From the NCBI RefSeq assembly GCF_000161935.1, contig NZ_GG698804.1, positions 1 through 64,000 of the forward strand: DNA of 64,000 nt. Reading direction: 5' to 3'. The DNA comes from Limosilactobacillus coleohominis 101-4-CHN (GTDB lineage: Bacteria; Bacillota; Bacilli; Lactobacillales; Lactobacillaceae). A program made the position numbers and the translations under genes. A model generated the notes under the pieces. That model did not search any database and was not told where the DNA came from. It saw only the letters and a list, made by a program, of their open reading frames with translations. This document shows, in pieces, positions 36,740 through 45,794 of the stretch. Positions within the stretch are counted from its first letter, which is position 1. Every line of letters begins with the position of its first letter.

Positions 36740-37819
36740 CTATTTTTCCGAGGCCTCTTCAATGGTTTCTTGGGTACTTGCTGGTTCCTGGCTGGCAGCA
36801 GTCTTAGCTTCAGCTTTATCTTCATCGCTAACCGGCATATTATAAGCTTCCCGGACCTTCGTCATTAATTCCTGCATTTGTTCAGGGTGTTCGCTTAACC
36901 ACTTTTTGGCATTTTCACGACCTTGCCCAATCCGATCTGATCCGTAGGAATACCAAGCCCCACTCTTCTTGACCAGATTCTTTTCTACGGCCATGTCAAG
37001 CAATTCACCCGTCTTGGAAATTCCTGTGCCGTACATAATGTCGACTTCAGCACGCTTGAATGGTGGGGCAACCTTATTTTTAACAATCTTAATTTTGGCA
37101 CGGTTTCCGATTACTTCCTTCCCCTCTTTAAGTTGTTCGCCCCGACGAATTTCAATCCGAATGGTTGAGTAGAATTTCAAAGCCCGACCACCAGGAGTAG
37201 TTTCCGGATTACCAAACATCACTCCGACCTTTTCACGGATCTGATTAATAAAGATGGCAATCGTTTTGGTCTTATTGATTTCACCAGAAAGCTTCCGTAA
37301 GGCTTGTGACATTAAACGGGCTTGCAGACCCACATGGGTATCACCCATTTCACCTTCAATTTCTGCTCGTGGTACTAAAGCAGCAACTGAGTCCACAACG
37401 ACAATATCTACCGCACCACTAGCAATTAAGGCATCCGCAATCTCTAATCCTTGTTCCCCAGTATCCGGCTGAGAGAGTAATAAATTGTCGATGTCGACCC
37501 CTAATGCTTCCGCATATTGTGGATCTAAGGCATTTTCAGCGTCAATGTAAGCGGCTGTACCGCCTTGCTTTTGAACCTCTGCTACTGCATGGAGCGCCAC
37601 CGTAGTCTTACCAGAACTTTCTGGCCCGTACATTTCAATAATCCGTCCACGAGGGTATCCACCAATCCCAAGTGCATCGTCGATTGCTAAGGAACCACTT
37701 GAAACTGACGCAATTTTGGTATCTGCTGCATCCCCCATTCGCATGATGGAGCCCTTACCAAAGTTTTTTTCAATTTTTTTAAGAGCATTATCTAATGCTG
37801 TCTTTCTTTGATCTGCCAT
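36740..37819 (-). CDS. recA: Recombinase RecA
   Basis: 359 residues. Walker [14 protein letters not shown], Walker [14 protein letters not shown]1/L2 loops ([35 protein letters not shown]), and a C-terminal acidic tail. RecA forms filaments on single-stranded DNA for homologous recombination and cleaves LexA. Regulation is visible: a SOS box and promoter lie upstream. It is downstream of cinA, as in many Firmicutes, but with its own promoter. Confidence 0.99.
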   Translation of the reverse strand: MADQRKTALDNALKKIEKNFGKGSIMRMGDAADTKIASVSSGSLAIDDALGIGGYPRGRIIEMYGPESSGKTTVALHAVAEVQKQGGTAAYIDAENALDPQYAEALGVDIDNLLLSQPDTGEQGLEIADALIASGAVDIVVVDSVAALVPRAEIEGEMGDTHVGLQARLMSQALRKLSGEINKTKTIAIFINQIREKVGVMFGNPETTPGGRALKFYSTIRIEIRRGEQLKEGKEVIGNRAKIKIVKNKVAPPFKRAEVDIMYGTGISKTGELLDMAVEKNLVKKSGAWYSYGSDRIGQGRENAKKWLSEHPEQMQELMTKVREAYNMPVSDEDKAEAKTAASQEPASTQETIEEASEK

Positions 37820-37849
37820 TATTTTCCTCCTTAACAGGATCCTGTTTTA

Positions 37850-37899
37850 ATAATATCAGTTTTTTATCAAAACACAAGCATTTTTCGAACCAATGTTCG
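37850..37899 (-). promoter_or_regulatory. recA promoter with LexA (SOS) box
   Basis: The LexA/DinR box CGAACCAATGTTCG (37886-37899) is an exact palindromic match to the Gram-positive CGAAC-N4-GTTCG consensus. On the minus strand a -35 TTGTGT (37872-37877) and -10 TATTAT (37850-37855), 16 bases apart, follow. A 14-base palindrome AACAGGATCCTGTT (37833-37846) lies in the leader. Confidence 0.88.
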
Positions 37900-37901
37900 A
37901 G

Positions 37902-39149
37902 TTAATTGAGAGATTTTAGTAAATGTTCAATAGCCAACAAACCCCGTTGGACGCTTTGCTGACGGATTGCTTGTCGTCCCATTTGCTGCGACAGATGTAA
38001 CTGCTTGGTGATCGTTTGTTGGCCATTTGCGATACCAATCCAAACTTCCCCTACTGGATGTCCTGCCAAGCCATCCGGGCCAGCAACTCCAGTAAAACCA
38101 ATGCCCAAATTTGCACCAGTTAATTGACGTGAATGTTGCGCCATTGCACCTGCAACTTCCCCACTCACTACACTGTGTTCATTAATTAACTCTTCTGGAA
38201 TTCCCAGCAGCTTAGTTTTCATTTCAGTGGCATAGGTAACAAAACCACCCGTAAATACTTCTGAAGCACCCGGTACTGAACAAATTGTAGATTGGAACAA
38301 ACCAGCTGTCAGGCTTTCTGCAGCAGAAATCGTCATGCCCAACTGTTTTAAGTGTTTAACAACCTGACTTGCTAAAGTCAGTCCTTCTCCACTTCCAAAA
38401 TAATAACTTCCTAACTCACTAACAATCTGCTCTTCCGCTTGATCCAATCGCTGCTGAGCCACGTCCATCGGACAATCAAAAACCGTCAAACGAACTTGGG
38501 TTTCATCTGGTTGAACATATGAGGTTGCAATCACCTTCGTCTGTGTCCCCATGACTTTCTGAATATCATCCATCAACGTTGATTCTGGATAACCAACAAA
38601 GTGCAATACCCGGTTCATGATAGTTCGGCCACTAGTCAACTTCTCCAAATGTGGCCGCAATGATTGAGTTACCATTGCCTGAAATTCACGTGGTGGTCCT
38701 GGCAGCACCACGTAGGTATGGTCATGATCACTAAAAATACTACCAAGTGCCAAGCCAACTGGATTAGTTAAAGCTTGCCCACCTTTTAAGTAGTATGCCT
38801 GACGAATATTTTCGGGACTCAAAGTAAGGTGCCGCTGGCGGAAGTCGTCTTGCACCGTTGCCCAATACATGTCATCAAGTACCAGGTCGGTATTTAGTGC
38901 CTGGGCAACACTTGCCATCGTCACATCATCAGCGGTTGGTCCTAATCCTCCGCAAATAAAGATTAGTTGAGCACGTTGTTTGGCCTGTCTAATTGCCGTA
39001 ACAATCCGTTCCTTTTGATCATCAACTGTCGTTTGCCAATAATTATGAATGTCAAACTGACGCAATTGATCTGCCAAGAATCGGGCGTTGGTATTGGTAA
39101 TTTCACCTAACGTTAGTTCCGTTCCGACCGAAATAATTTCTGCATTCAT
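37902..39149 (-). CDS. cinA: CinA competence/damage-inducible protein
   Basis: 415 residues. An N-terminal molybdopterin-binding-like domain (MNAEIISVGTELTLGEI, then FICGGLGPTADDVT) and a C-terminal CinA/PncC domain with AAESLTAGLFQ, VPGASEVFTGGFVTYA and GFTGVAGPDG. The C-terminal domain is a nicotinamide-nucleotide amidase or ADP-ribose pyrophosphatase in other species. In streptococci it is induced with recA in competence. It follows pgsA, within the usual pgsA-cinA-recA order. Confidence 0.96.
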   Translation of the reverse strand: MNAEIISVGTELTLGEITNTNARFLADQLRQFDIHNYWQTTVDDQKERIVTAIRQAKQRAQLIFICGGLGPTADDVTMASVAQALNTDLVLDDMYWATVQDDFRQRHLTLSPENIRQAYYLKGGQALTNPVGLALGSIFSDHDHTYVVLPGPPREFQAMVTQSLRPHLEKLTSGRTIMNRVLHFVGYPESTLMDDIQKVMGTQTKVIATSYVQPDETQVRLTVFDCPMDVAQQRLDQAEEQIVSELGSYYFGSGEGLTLASQVVKHLKQLGMTISAAESLTAGLFQSTICSVPGASEVFTGGFVTYATEMKTKLLGIPEELINEHSVVSGEVAGAMAQHSRQLTGANLGIGFTGVAGPDGLAGHPVGEVWIGIANGQQTITKQLHLSQQMGRQAIRQQSVQRGLLAIEHLLKSLN

Positions 39150-39177
39150 TTTATTAACCCCCTAACTTATATAAACG

Positions 39178-39218
39178 AAAAAAGCCGGTGAAATAATTAA
39201 ATTTCACCAGTCTTTTTG
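39178..39218 (-). terminator. Terminator after pgsA
   Basis: AAAAAGCCGGTGAAAT and ATTTCACCAGTCTTTTT form a stem of about 15 bp with one mismatch and a short AT loop, with T tracts on the minus strand, between pgsA and cinA. It may be leaky, since no separate cinA promoter is evident. Confidence 0.75.
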
Positions 39219-39227
39219 TTAACCGCT

Positions 39228-39812
39228 CTACTTAAAACCATCTGCGAACACACCGCGTCCTTGGATAAAATAGTCAACTCCTGAGTAAATCGTGAAGAAT
39301 AGGCAGATATATAACATAATTTCACCAAACGGGATGTTCCAAATTGCAAAAATAGCATTATGAAGCAACAAGAAAATAATGGCAATGAACTGCGTGGTCG
39401 TTTTAATCTTACCCGGCATCTTAGCTGCTAATACTTGACCATTTTGTTCCACGATTAACAACCGTAATCCGGTCACTGACAATTCACGCCAAATAATGAT
39501 ACAAGTAACCCAAGCTGGCACCGCATGACTAGCAGTTAAAACGATAAACGCTGTCATGACCAATAACTTATCTGCTAATGGGTCGGTAAACTTACCAAAA
39601 TTGGTTACTAAGTGGTCGCGACGGGCAATTCGTCCATCCAAATTATCAGTAATCGTTGCCACAATGAACAAGATTGTGGCGATCAACTGAGCAACCGGAA
39701 CTGTAGCACCAAGAAACGTTACTGTTCCCCATGCCAGTGGCACAACCATTAAAATTAAGAAAAACGGGATAATTATTAACCGAACAATGGTTAATTTATT
39801 GGGTAAATTCAA
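39228..39812 (-). CDS. pgsA: CDP-diacylglycerol-glycerol-3-phosphate 3-phosphatidyltransferase
   Basis: 194 residues, an integral membrane enzyme making phosphatidylglycerol phosphate. It begins MNLPNKLTIVRLIIIPFFL and carries the CDP-alcohol phosphotransferase motif DNLDGRIARRDHLVTNFGKF with the DPLADK end. Four or more membrane helices are seen. It lies 16 bases after the RodZ-like gene. Confidence 0.97.
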   Translation of the reverse strand: MNLPNKLTIVRLIIIPFFLILMVVPLAWGTVTFLGATVPVAQLIATILFIVATITDNLDGRIARRDHLVTNFGKFTDPLADKLLVMTAFIVLTASHAVPAWVTCIIIWRELSVTGLRLLIVEQNGQVLAAKMPGKIKTTTQFIAIIFLLLHNAIFAIWNIPFGEIMLYICLFFTIYSGVDYFIQGRGVFADGFK

Positions 39813-39827
39813 GTTTCTTCCTCCTCA

Positions 39828-40865
39828 TTATTGCCGAGTCGATTGTTGAGTCGTAGTCTGTTGCGCAGTCCCGTTATTTCTTTGCGTAGTCGCTCCTTGG
39901 GTTCGACTAGTCTGGGTTGTGACATTAGACTGATTATTGTTCGTGCGTTGCGTACTTGAAACGGTTGAACTACTTGAACTGCTGGAACTGGCTGTTTCAT
40001 TGCCAAGTAAAATCGTTACTACACGGGTAGCTGGATACCGATTGTTATCCGTAAAGTCAAGTGTTTGGTTACCAATCTTAATCTTCGCAACCCGAGCATT
40101 ACCAACCCGAATGGTAATACTGCGTGCATTCTTCGCTAAAGTAACTGTTTGCTTACCATTAGCAGCCATCGTTCGACTCAACCGGGTCATTCCATCAACC
40201 ATCACACTGTTCGTTGAAGTTCCAGTCGTCGTAATCTCTAAACTAGTGGCTTTAGAAAGTGCTTTAGTGGACCGGTAAGTTACCGCATTGGCAGTTCGTG
40301 AACTTTGCGTTAATTTAAGCTCATCCTTTGCTTTTTTGGTCGTCTTTTTCGAACTGGATGACGCCTTCTTTTTACTAGATTCACCAGAAACTGAAACTGA
40401 ACTGCTATCAATCTTGGAAGAATCATTATGGTTACGTGCAATTGCCGTTACCCAAATTGCTGCTAAAATTACCAAAACAATTACACTGATAATAATAGTT
40501 GGCAGATACTTACGCATACCATCAATCCGCTTTACTGCTGTCGGCCGGTTGCCGCTCCGTCGTGGTTCAACCGCTTCATTAAGGTGTTCGGAATAATCAG
40601 CTGTTTTGGTCTTTGGCAGATAGTCATCGTACTCTTTCAATAATTCATTACCATCTAGACCAACCGTATTGGCGTACTGCTTAATGAAAGCCCGGACGTA
40701 GAAATCTCCGGGTAATTCATCAAATTGCTCATCTTCAATTGCAATCAAATACCGCTTTTGGATTTTGGTGGCTTGTTGAAGATCATCAAGGGTAAAGCCA
40801 TTTGCGACCCGTGCATCTTTTAGTTTTTTTCCAATATTGAGCTTTTGTTCTTGTTCTTCACTCAT
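39828..40865 (-). CDS. RodZ-like helix-turn-helix membrane protein
   Basis: About 345 residues. A cytoplasmic HTH domain (IGKKLKDARVANGFTLDDLQ to about residue 85), a single membrane helix (IIISVIVLVILAAIWVTAI, about 130-150), a Ser/Lys-rich linker, a DUF4115-like beta domain (about 200-290), then a low-complexity tail of Ser, Thr, Gln and Asn to the end. RodZ links MreB to the membrane; mreBCD is elsewhere in this window. The frame allows GTG at 40880, but the ATG at 40865 matches the family start. It precedes pgsA, as ymfM does in Bacillus. Confidence 0.92.
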   Translation of the reverse strand: MSEEQEQKLNIGKKLKDARVANGFTLDDLQQATKIQKRYLIAIEDEQFDELPGDFYVRAFIKQYANTVGLDGNELLKEYDDYLPKTKTADYSEHLNEAVEPRRSGNRPTAVKRIDGMRKYLPTIIISVIVLVILAAIWVTAIARNHNDSSKIDSSSVSVSGESSKKKASSSSKKTTKKAKDELKLTQSSRTANAVTYRSTKALSKATSLEITTTGTSTNSVMVDGMTRLSRTMAANGKQTVTLAKNARSITIRVGNARVAKIKIGNQTLDFTDNNRYPATRVVTILLGNETASSSSSSSSTVSSTQRTNNNQSNVTTQTSRTQGATTQRNNGTAQQTTTQQSTRQ

Positions 40866-40944
40866 TATTAAGTTCCACACCCTTCTTTATTTAAACCAGA
40901 ACCTAGTATAGCATACTTCGTCTAATGTAAATTCTAAGAATCTA

Positions 40945-42240
40945 TTACATCTTTAACGGCTCAATCACGAAGTTTGTCCAACAATGCGGTTGAATAAATT
41001 GTTGACAGGCTTGGTATAGATCATCGAGCTGAATTGATTGTAATAAGTCAATTTCATCAAAAACATTTAAATTACCAAAAAGAGCTGATGAATAACGATT
41101 TGCAATAGCTTCTGGAAAATTAAAACTCATAATTACCCGGCCAATGGCACCTCGTTTGGTGGCTATAAATTCATTTTTCATTACATCTAAATGATCGGTG
41201 GCGGATTGCAAAATATCCTCAATTTCACCAATAAACCGCTGCGGGTCATCCGTATCGGAACTAATGGTTGCAAAATGAAAGCCCCGTTCCATTTCGAAAC
41301 TGAAACCAAAAGAATCATCAATGACGTGCCGATTATACAGACGTAAATAATTGCTAGTGGTATCGTCAAAAATCATTTCTAACATTAATTCACAGGCTAA
41401 CTTATAACGTAAACGTTCCCGATCATCCGTAAATTGCTGAAGACCTCGAATAGCGACCATCGCTTTGGGTCGTTGAACCGCCATCCGCAAGTTCCCCGTG
41501 GCAAGAACATCCGTGCCTTGATCATCACTAATTTGTGGTGCTCGGTTAATGGAACGAATAATTGCCGCATGTTCCTTTTGACTCTCATAAACGGTCGTCA
41601 TTGTCTCAGCAATGTCAATATTACCAACTACGACTAAGCGTAAATTAAACGGTTGATAAAAAGTGTGATAGCACTGCATTAACAGGGTTGGCGTGATTTT
41701 TGCAATGCTGGATTCAGTTCCAGCAATATCAACACTCATTGGATCATTTGGGTACAAATTCGCCAACGCTCCCGTATATAATCGTGAATCCGGATTATCG
41801 TTATACATGCGAATTTCCTGTCCAATGATTCCTTGTTCTTTCATCACCCCAGCTGCTGAAAAATAGGGTGTCTGAACAAAATCTAACAAAGTTGCCAGAT
41901 TTTTCTGGATATTTTGCGTTGTTGAAAATTGATAGCTAGTTTGCGTATAGCTAGTAAAAGCATTTGAATCAGCCCCTAATTCACCAAACAAATCAAACGC
42001 ATCATGATTCTTCTTTTCAAAGAGCTTATGTTCTAAAAAATGGGCGATCCCATCAGGAACTTGAACCATTTCTTGACTGTCAAGCGGGATAAACTGATTA
42101 TCAACAGAGCCATAATTACTCGTTAAAATTCCATACACTTTCTGAAAACCACGACGGGGAATTAACACCACATCCAAACCATTAGTAAGTCGCTCATGGT
42201 AAACGGGTTGATTAAATTGAGCATAAATCTTTTTTTTCAC
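40945..42240 (-). CDS. yfmH: M16-family zinc peptidase YfmH
   Basis: 431 residues. The inverted zinc motif HFLEHKLFE (HxxEH) is present, with the second conserved acid in FDLFGELGADSNAFTSYTQT following. The two-domain M16 layout matches YfmH, which with YfmF is needed for the 5-aminopentanol modification of EF-P in Bacillus. It follows yfmF by 4 bases. The role of the pair in this organism is inferred from that. Confidence 0.94.
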   Translation of the reverse strand: MKKKIYAQFNQPVYHERLTNGLDVVLIPRRGFQKVYGILTSNYGSVDNQFIPLDSQEMVQVPDGIAHFLEHKLFEKKNHDAFDLFGELGADSNAFTSYTQTSYQFSTTQNIQKNLATLLDFVQTPYFSAAGVMKEQGIIGQEIRMYNDNPDSRLYTGALANLYPNDPMSVDIAGTESSIAKITPTLLMQCYHTFYQPFNLRLVVVGNIDIAETMTTVYESQKEHAAIIRSINRAPQISDDQGTDVLATGNLRMAVQRPKAMVAIRGLQQFTDDRERLRYKLACELMLEMIFDDTTSNYLRLYNRHVIDDSFGFSFEMERGFHFATISSDTDDPQRFIGEIEDILQSATDHLDVMKNEFIATKRGAIGRVIMSFNFPEAIANRYSSALFGNLNVFDEIDLLQSIQLDDLYQACQQFIQPHCWTNFVIEPLKM

Positions 42241-42244
42241 GTTC

Positions 42245-43492
42245 CTATCTCCGATCCAGAAAATATTCTGCCTGTAACTTTAGTTTTTGCGCTACATCAC
42301 TCACTTGTTGCCGGTCGACCGATTGGATCAATTCGACCGGATTTGCAGGTAAATGTAAGCCAGTTAAATTACTAATCAACGCACGTTCAACCAAGTGGTT
42401 AGGATTATCTTGGGACACTAGATAACCATTAATAAGGTTCTTCTTAACTTGTTTTAAATCGCTAATATTAATTTGGCCATCTTGAATAGCTTTTAGCTGA
42501 TCACCAATTAATTGTTGAGTGCGCTGACGATCCTGACTATTAATTCCCGATTGAACGAAGAGATAACCCGCAAACGGTCGATACCCAGTCGATGCATAAT
42601 AGGCTAAACTAGCTCTTTCACGAACATTCTTAAATAAGAGTGAATACGGTCCACCACCAAATAAACCATTCATAACTAACGCTGGATAATAATCATGATC
42701 CATAAAATATACGGGAAAAGAATAGGCTAAATCGAGTTTGGCCTGTTGAATATCAATCTGGTGAGATCCAACTTGCACATTAGACCACACTGGCTGATGA
42801 TAAAAAACATCTGTTTCAAATGACGATCGTGCTTGCCATGGCCACTGTCGTAATGCTCGTTTCACTTGATCAGCATCAACGTCACCTTCGATAATAATTT
42901 CAACCTGGTCTTTGGCCAGCATATTTTGATAGGCACGAACTATTTCCCGATTCAACACCTTGGTGACCATTTCAGCTGTCCCGGTACTAGGCACCTTCAT
43001 TACTGAGCCCTTAGTAAAGTATAAATCCAGCAGCCGTTTCGCTGCTAAATATTGCTTATCGTCTTCCCAAGAAGATAAAGTTGCCGCAATGTTGTCCCGT
43101 TGCAGTTGCCAACTTTGGGGAGATAGTTCATCCTGGTCACGAAGCGGATTAAATATTAATTCTTGCATGAGGTCTAACGCATCATTAATCCTCATTTGCG
43201 GTGCTAGATGTTGATTAACAAATGATAAGTTCAAACGAACGTTATGGGTCGTCCCGACTCTTGTAACATAGCCGTCCAATTCCGCACCATACATTGTGGC
43301 TAACTTACGAGCTAATACTGTTTGATTCGGGTAATTAGCAGTTGCATTAACCAATAGGTTAACAAGGACATTCCGCACTGAACTATTCGTAAGTGTTTGC
43401 TTAGTCGCAAAGTTTACTAAAATTTTAGTGGTCGTATATTTCGTTGTCGGAATGATTGTTAAATGAACACCTTTTACTAATTCTATCTGCAT
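42245..43492 (-). CDS. yfmF: M16-family peptidase-like protein YfmF
   Basis: 415 residues, M16 fold without the HxxEH motif, as is usual for the non-catalytic partner. Features include LNLSFVNQH, the EIIIEGDVD and the LFGGGPYSLLFKNVRERASLAYYAS glycine-rich loop expected of the C-terminal M16 domain. It pairs with yfmH downstream and precedes the RodZ-like gene. Ribosome site AAAAGGAAT. Confidence 0.93.
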   Translation of the reverse strand: MQIELVKGVHLTIIPTTKYTTTKILVNFATKQTLTNSSVRNVLVNLLVNATANYPNQTVLARKLATMYGAELDGYVTRVGTTHNVRLNLSFVNQHLAPQMRINDALDLMQELIFNPLRDQDELSPQSWQLQRDNIAATLSSWEDDKQYLAAKRLLDLYFTKGSVMKVPSTGTAEMVTKVLNREIVRAYQNMLAKDQVEIIIEGDVDADQVKRALRQWPWQARSSFETDVFYHQPVWSNVQVGSHQIDIQQAKLDLAYSFPVYFMDHDYYPALVMNGLFGGGPYSLLFKNVRERASLAYYASTGYRPFAGYLFVQSGINSQDRQRTQQLIGDQLKAIQDGQINISDLKQVKKNLINGYLVSQDNPNHLVERALISNLTGLHLPANPVELIQSVDRQQVSDVAQKLKLQAEYFLDRR

Positions 43493-43568
43493 TTTTTATT
43501 CCTTTTTTAATCAATGTATCAAATATCATACGCATTTTTACCATAAAAGACAAGCAATCCCCTAGCAA

Positions 43569-43598
43569 AATAAAAAGGCCGGGTTACCCCAACCTCGA
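43569..43598 (-). terminator. Terminator after the amino-acid ABC operon
   Basis: AGGCCGGG (43576-43583) pairs with CCCAACCT (43588-43595), then TTTTTATTTT on the minus strand. It resembles the rny terminator. Confidence 0.8.
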
Positions 43599-43601
43599 AA
43601 A

Positions 43602-44447
43602 TTAATTATTTGGTCCTAGATAATTGCTATCCTTGCCAAACCATTTTTCATTAATTTTACGCAATTCGCCATTCTTTTGTAGCCGGCCAAGACCTTGATT
43701 AACTTTTTGACGCAAGGTCCGATCACCCTTACGCATTCCAACCGCAAATTTATCTGCTGGCATTTTCGAACTACTGTAAGTCGCGTAAGCATTACGGTCT
43801 GGCTGGTGTTGAATGTAGTAGTCTGCATATACTTCATCCATTAAGATACCCTGAATCCGGTTGGCATTCAGATCGATAAACGCATTGGGAAATGTATCAT
43901 ATAAAACTGGCTTATGATCTTTAATCCGGTCTTTCAGTAAACGTGGGTATTCATCCAGCATCGTCATCCCGGTCGACCCATTTTGGACTCCCAAGGTTTT
44001 CCCAGTCATTTCCTGAAAATTGTTAATGTGATCACTTTTTTTGGTAACCAGAATTTGCTTATTCAGAAGGTAGACCCGACTAAACGCCACTTTCTTCTGT
44101 CGTTGTGGAGTAACTGAATAGCCATTCCATAATAAGTCAATGGTCCCGTTCTTCAACTCAGTTTCTTTCATTGACCAATCAATCGTTTGAAAATCAGCTT
44201 TAATTCCGTATTGTTTAAAAACTGCGCGAGCTAAATCTACATCATAACCCACCAGTTTGCCATTTTTTTGTCGGAAGCCCATGGGAACAAAGCTATCATC
44301 AACACCAATAATAACCTTGTGTCGTCGTTCAATTCGCGACCACGTGTCTTGATGATTGGCACGTTTTGTCACGCTCTCGCAACCACTAAGCATCATGAGT
44401 GGCAGTAATAAACACAGAATTAATATCCATCCGCGACGTTTTTTCAT
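43602..44447 (-). CDS. Amino-acid ABC transporter substrate-binding lipoprotein
   Basis: 281 residues. A lipoprotein signal LLLPLMMLSGC is cleaved before the cysteine. The mature part is the SBP_bac_3 domain: IIGVDDSFVPMGFRQKNGKLVGYDVDLARAVF, WNGYSVT and GVQNGSTGMTML. It binds a polar amino acid outside the cell and hands it to the permease. It is the last gene of a three-gene operon under a T-box. Histidine is a candidate ligand from the possible CAC specifier, but this is an inference. Confidence 0.95.
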   Translation of the reverse strand: MKKRRGWILILCLLLPLMMLSGCESVTKRANHQDTWSRIERRHKVIIGVDDSFVPMGFRQKNGKLVGYDVDLARAVFKQYGIKADFQTIDWSMKETELKNGTIDLLWNGYSVTPQRQKKVAFSRVYLLNKQILVTKKSDHINNFQEMTGKTLGVQNGSTGMTMLDEYPRLLKDRIKDHKPVLYDTFPNAFIDLNANRIQGILMDEVYADYYIQHQPDRNAYATYSSSKMPADKFAVGMRKGDRTLRQKVNQGLGRLQKNGELRKINEKWFGKDSNYLGPNN

Positions 44448-44464
44448 ATTGTCACCCTCTCACT

Positions 44465-45109
44465 TTAGTTTTGCTGGTCTAATGCTTGAACCTTCAACAT
44501 ACTATCTGCAATTTTTTTGGCAAATTCCATATCGTGAGTAACTACTAATTGAGTAACCCCTTGTGCCTTTAATGACAATATTAGGTTAGCGACTTCGTCC
44601 CGTAAATTCGGATCTAGTGCACTGGTAGGTTCGTCATAACAAAGAATCTTCGGTTGCATTGCCAATGCCCGGGCAATAGCTACTCGTTGTTTCTGCCCAC
44701 CAGAAAGTTGATATGGGTAAAGCTGTTCCTTCCCCTTTAAGCCTAGTTGTTTCAATAATTCCCGCGCCTTTGTTTCAGCTACCTTGCGCTCCTGCTTTAA
44801 AACTAAGGTCGGAGCAAGTGTTAGATTTTCTAAAACTGATAGGTGTGGAAAAAGGTTAAAATCTTGAAAAACAACTCCCATTACATTATCAGCACTTGTT
44901 AAATCCTGGGGATTAAATTCTTTGCCATCGATTGTGAAAGTTCCAGAATCAGCAGCTTCCAGTCCCGTGATACAACGTAAAAGGGTCGTCTTTCCGGCTC
45001 CAGATGGACCAACAATTGTCAAAATATTTCCATCTTCAACCGTGAAGTTAACATCATCAAGAATTTGTCGACCGTCAAAGCTCTTTTTTAAATTTGTAAC
45101 TTTTAACAT
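44465..45109 (-). CDS. Amino-acid ABC transporter ATP-binding protein
   Basis: 214 residues. Walker A GPSGAGKTTLLR, Q-loop VFQDFNLFPHLSV, signature LSGGQKQRVAIARAL, Walker B ILCYDEPTSALDP and His switch VTHDMEFA. This is the polar-amino-acid class (GlnQ/HisP like). It powers the permease encoded 18 bases upstream. A run of eight C in the upstream plus-strand sequence (the G-rich ribosome site) lies before its ATG. Confidence 0.96.
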   Translation of the reverse strand: MLKVTNLKKSFDGRQILDDVNFTVEDGNILTIVGPSGAGKTTLLRCITGLEAADSGTFTIDGKEFNPQDLTSADNVMGVVFQDFNLFPHLSVLENLTLAPTLVLKQERKVAETKARELLKQLGLKGKEQLYPYQLSGGQKQRVAIARALAMQPKILCYDEPTSALDPNLRDEVANLILSLKAQGVTQLVVTHDMEFAKKIADSMLKVQALDQQN

Positions 45110-45127
45110 TCTAACCCCCCCCTTTGT

Positions 45128-45775
45128 TTATTTATAGTAAGAATAGCGTTGTTCAACTTTGTGTAAAATATAAGTACAAATTCCAACCATCAATAGGTAA
45201 ATAATCCCGACTAAGACCAACGGAACAAGTGTAACATCCCGTGCGGTGGCCACATTTCCGGCCCGTAGAAGGTCGCCTAACCCAATTACGTAAACCAATG
45301 AGGAATCCTTAACTAAATTTACAACTTCGTTTCCAATTGACGGAATCACAATTTTAACCACTTGGGGAATCACAATTTTACGAACTGTTTGCCAATAACT
45401 CAGGCCCAGAACGCGCGCTCCTTCGTACTGACCTTCATCAATGGATTGTAATCCACCCCGGAAAATTTCTGCAAAGTAGGCTGCATAATTAAGGATAAAC
45501 GCAACCAAGGCTGCATCAAAACGTTGAAAAACGATTCCCACAATTGGCAAACCATAAAAAACAAAAATTAATTGCAATAACAATGGGGTTCCCCTCATTA
45601 GCCACACGTAAAATTCTAGAACCCATTTAAGTGGGCGAATTTTTGATACTAATCCTAAACTACAGATAATTCCTAAAGGTAATGAACCAATTAACGTAAG
45701 AAAGAACAACTCCAACGTCATTCCTGCACCCTGAAATAATGATGGTAAAATTTCAAATACGTATTTTAGCGACAT
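45128..45775 (-). CDS. Amino-acid ABC transporter permease
   Basis: About 215 residues with five or so membrane helices and the EAA-type loop (YFAEIFRGGLQSIDEGQYEGA). The family is HisM/GlnP, single-domain. The open frame continues to 45859 but that part is T-box terminator sequence; the ATG at 45775 follows TAGGAGG by 6 bases. It is the first structural gene of the operon. Confidence 0.95.
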   Translation of the reverse strand: MSLKYVFEILPSLFQGAGMTLELFFLTLIGSLPLGIICSLGLVSKIRPLKWVLEFYVWLMRGTPLLLQLIFVFYGLPIVGIVFQRFDAALVAFILNYAAYFAEIFRGGLQSIDEGQYEGARVLGLSYWQTVRKIVIPQVVKIVIPSIGNEVVNLVKDSSLVYVIGLGDLLRAGNVATARDVTLVPLVLVGIIYLLMVGICTYILHKVEQRYSYYK

Positions 45776-45794
45776 AAGCAACCTCCTACTCTCT

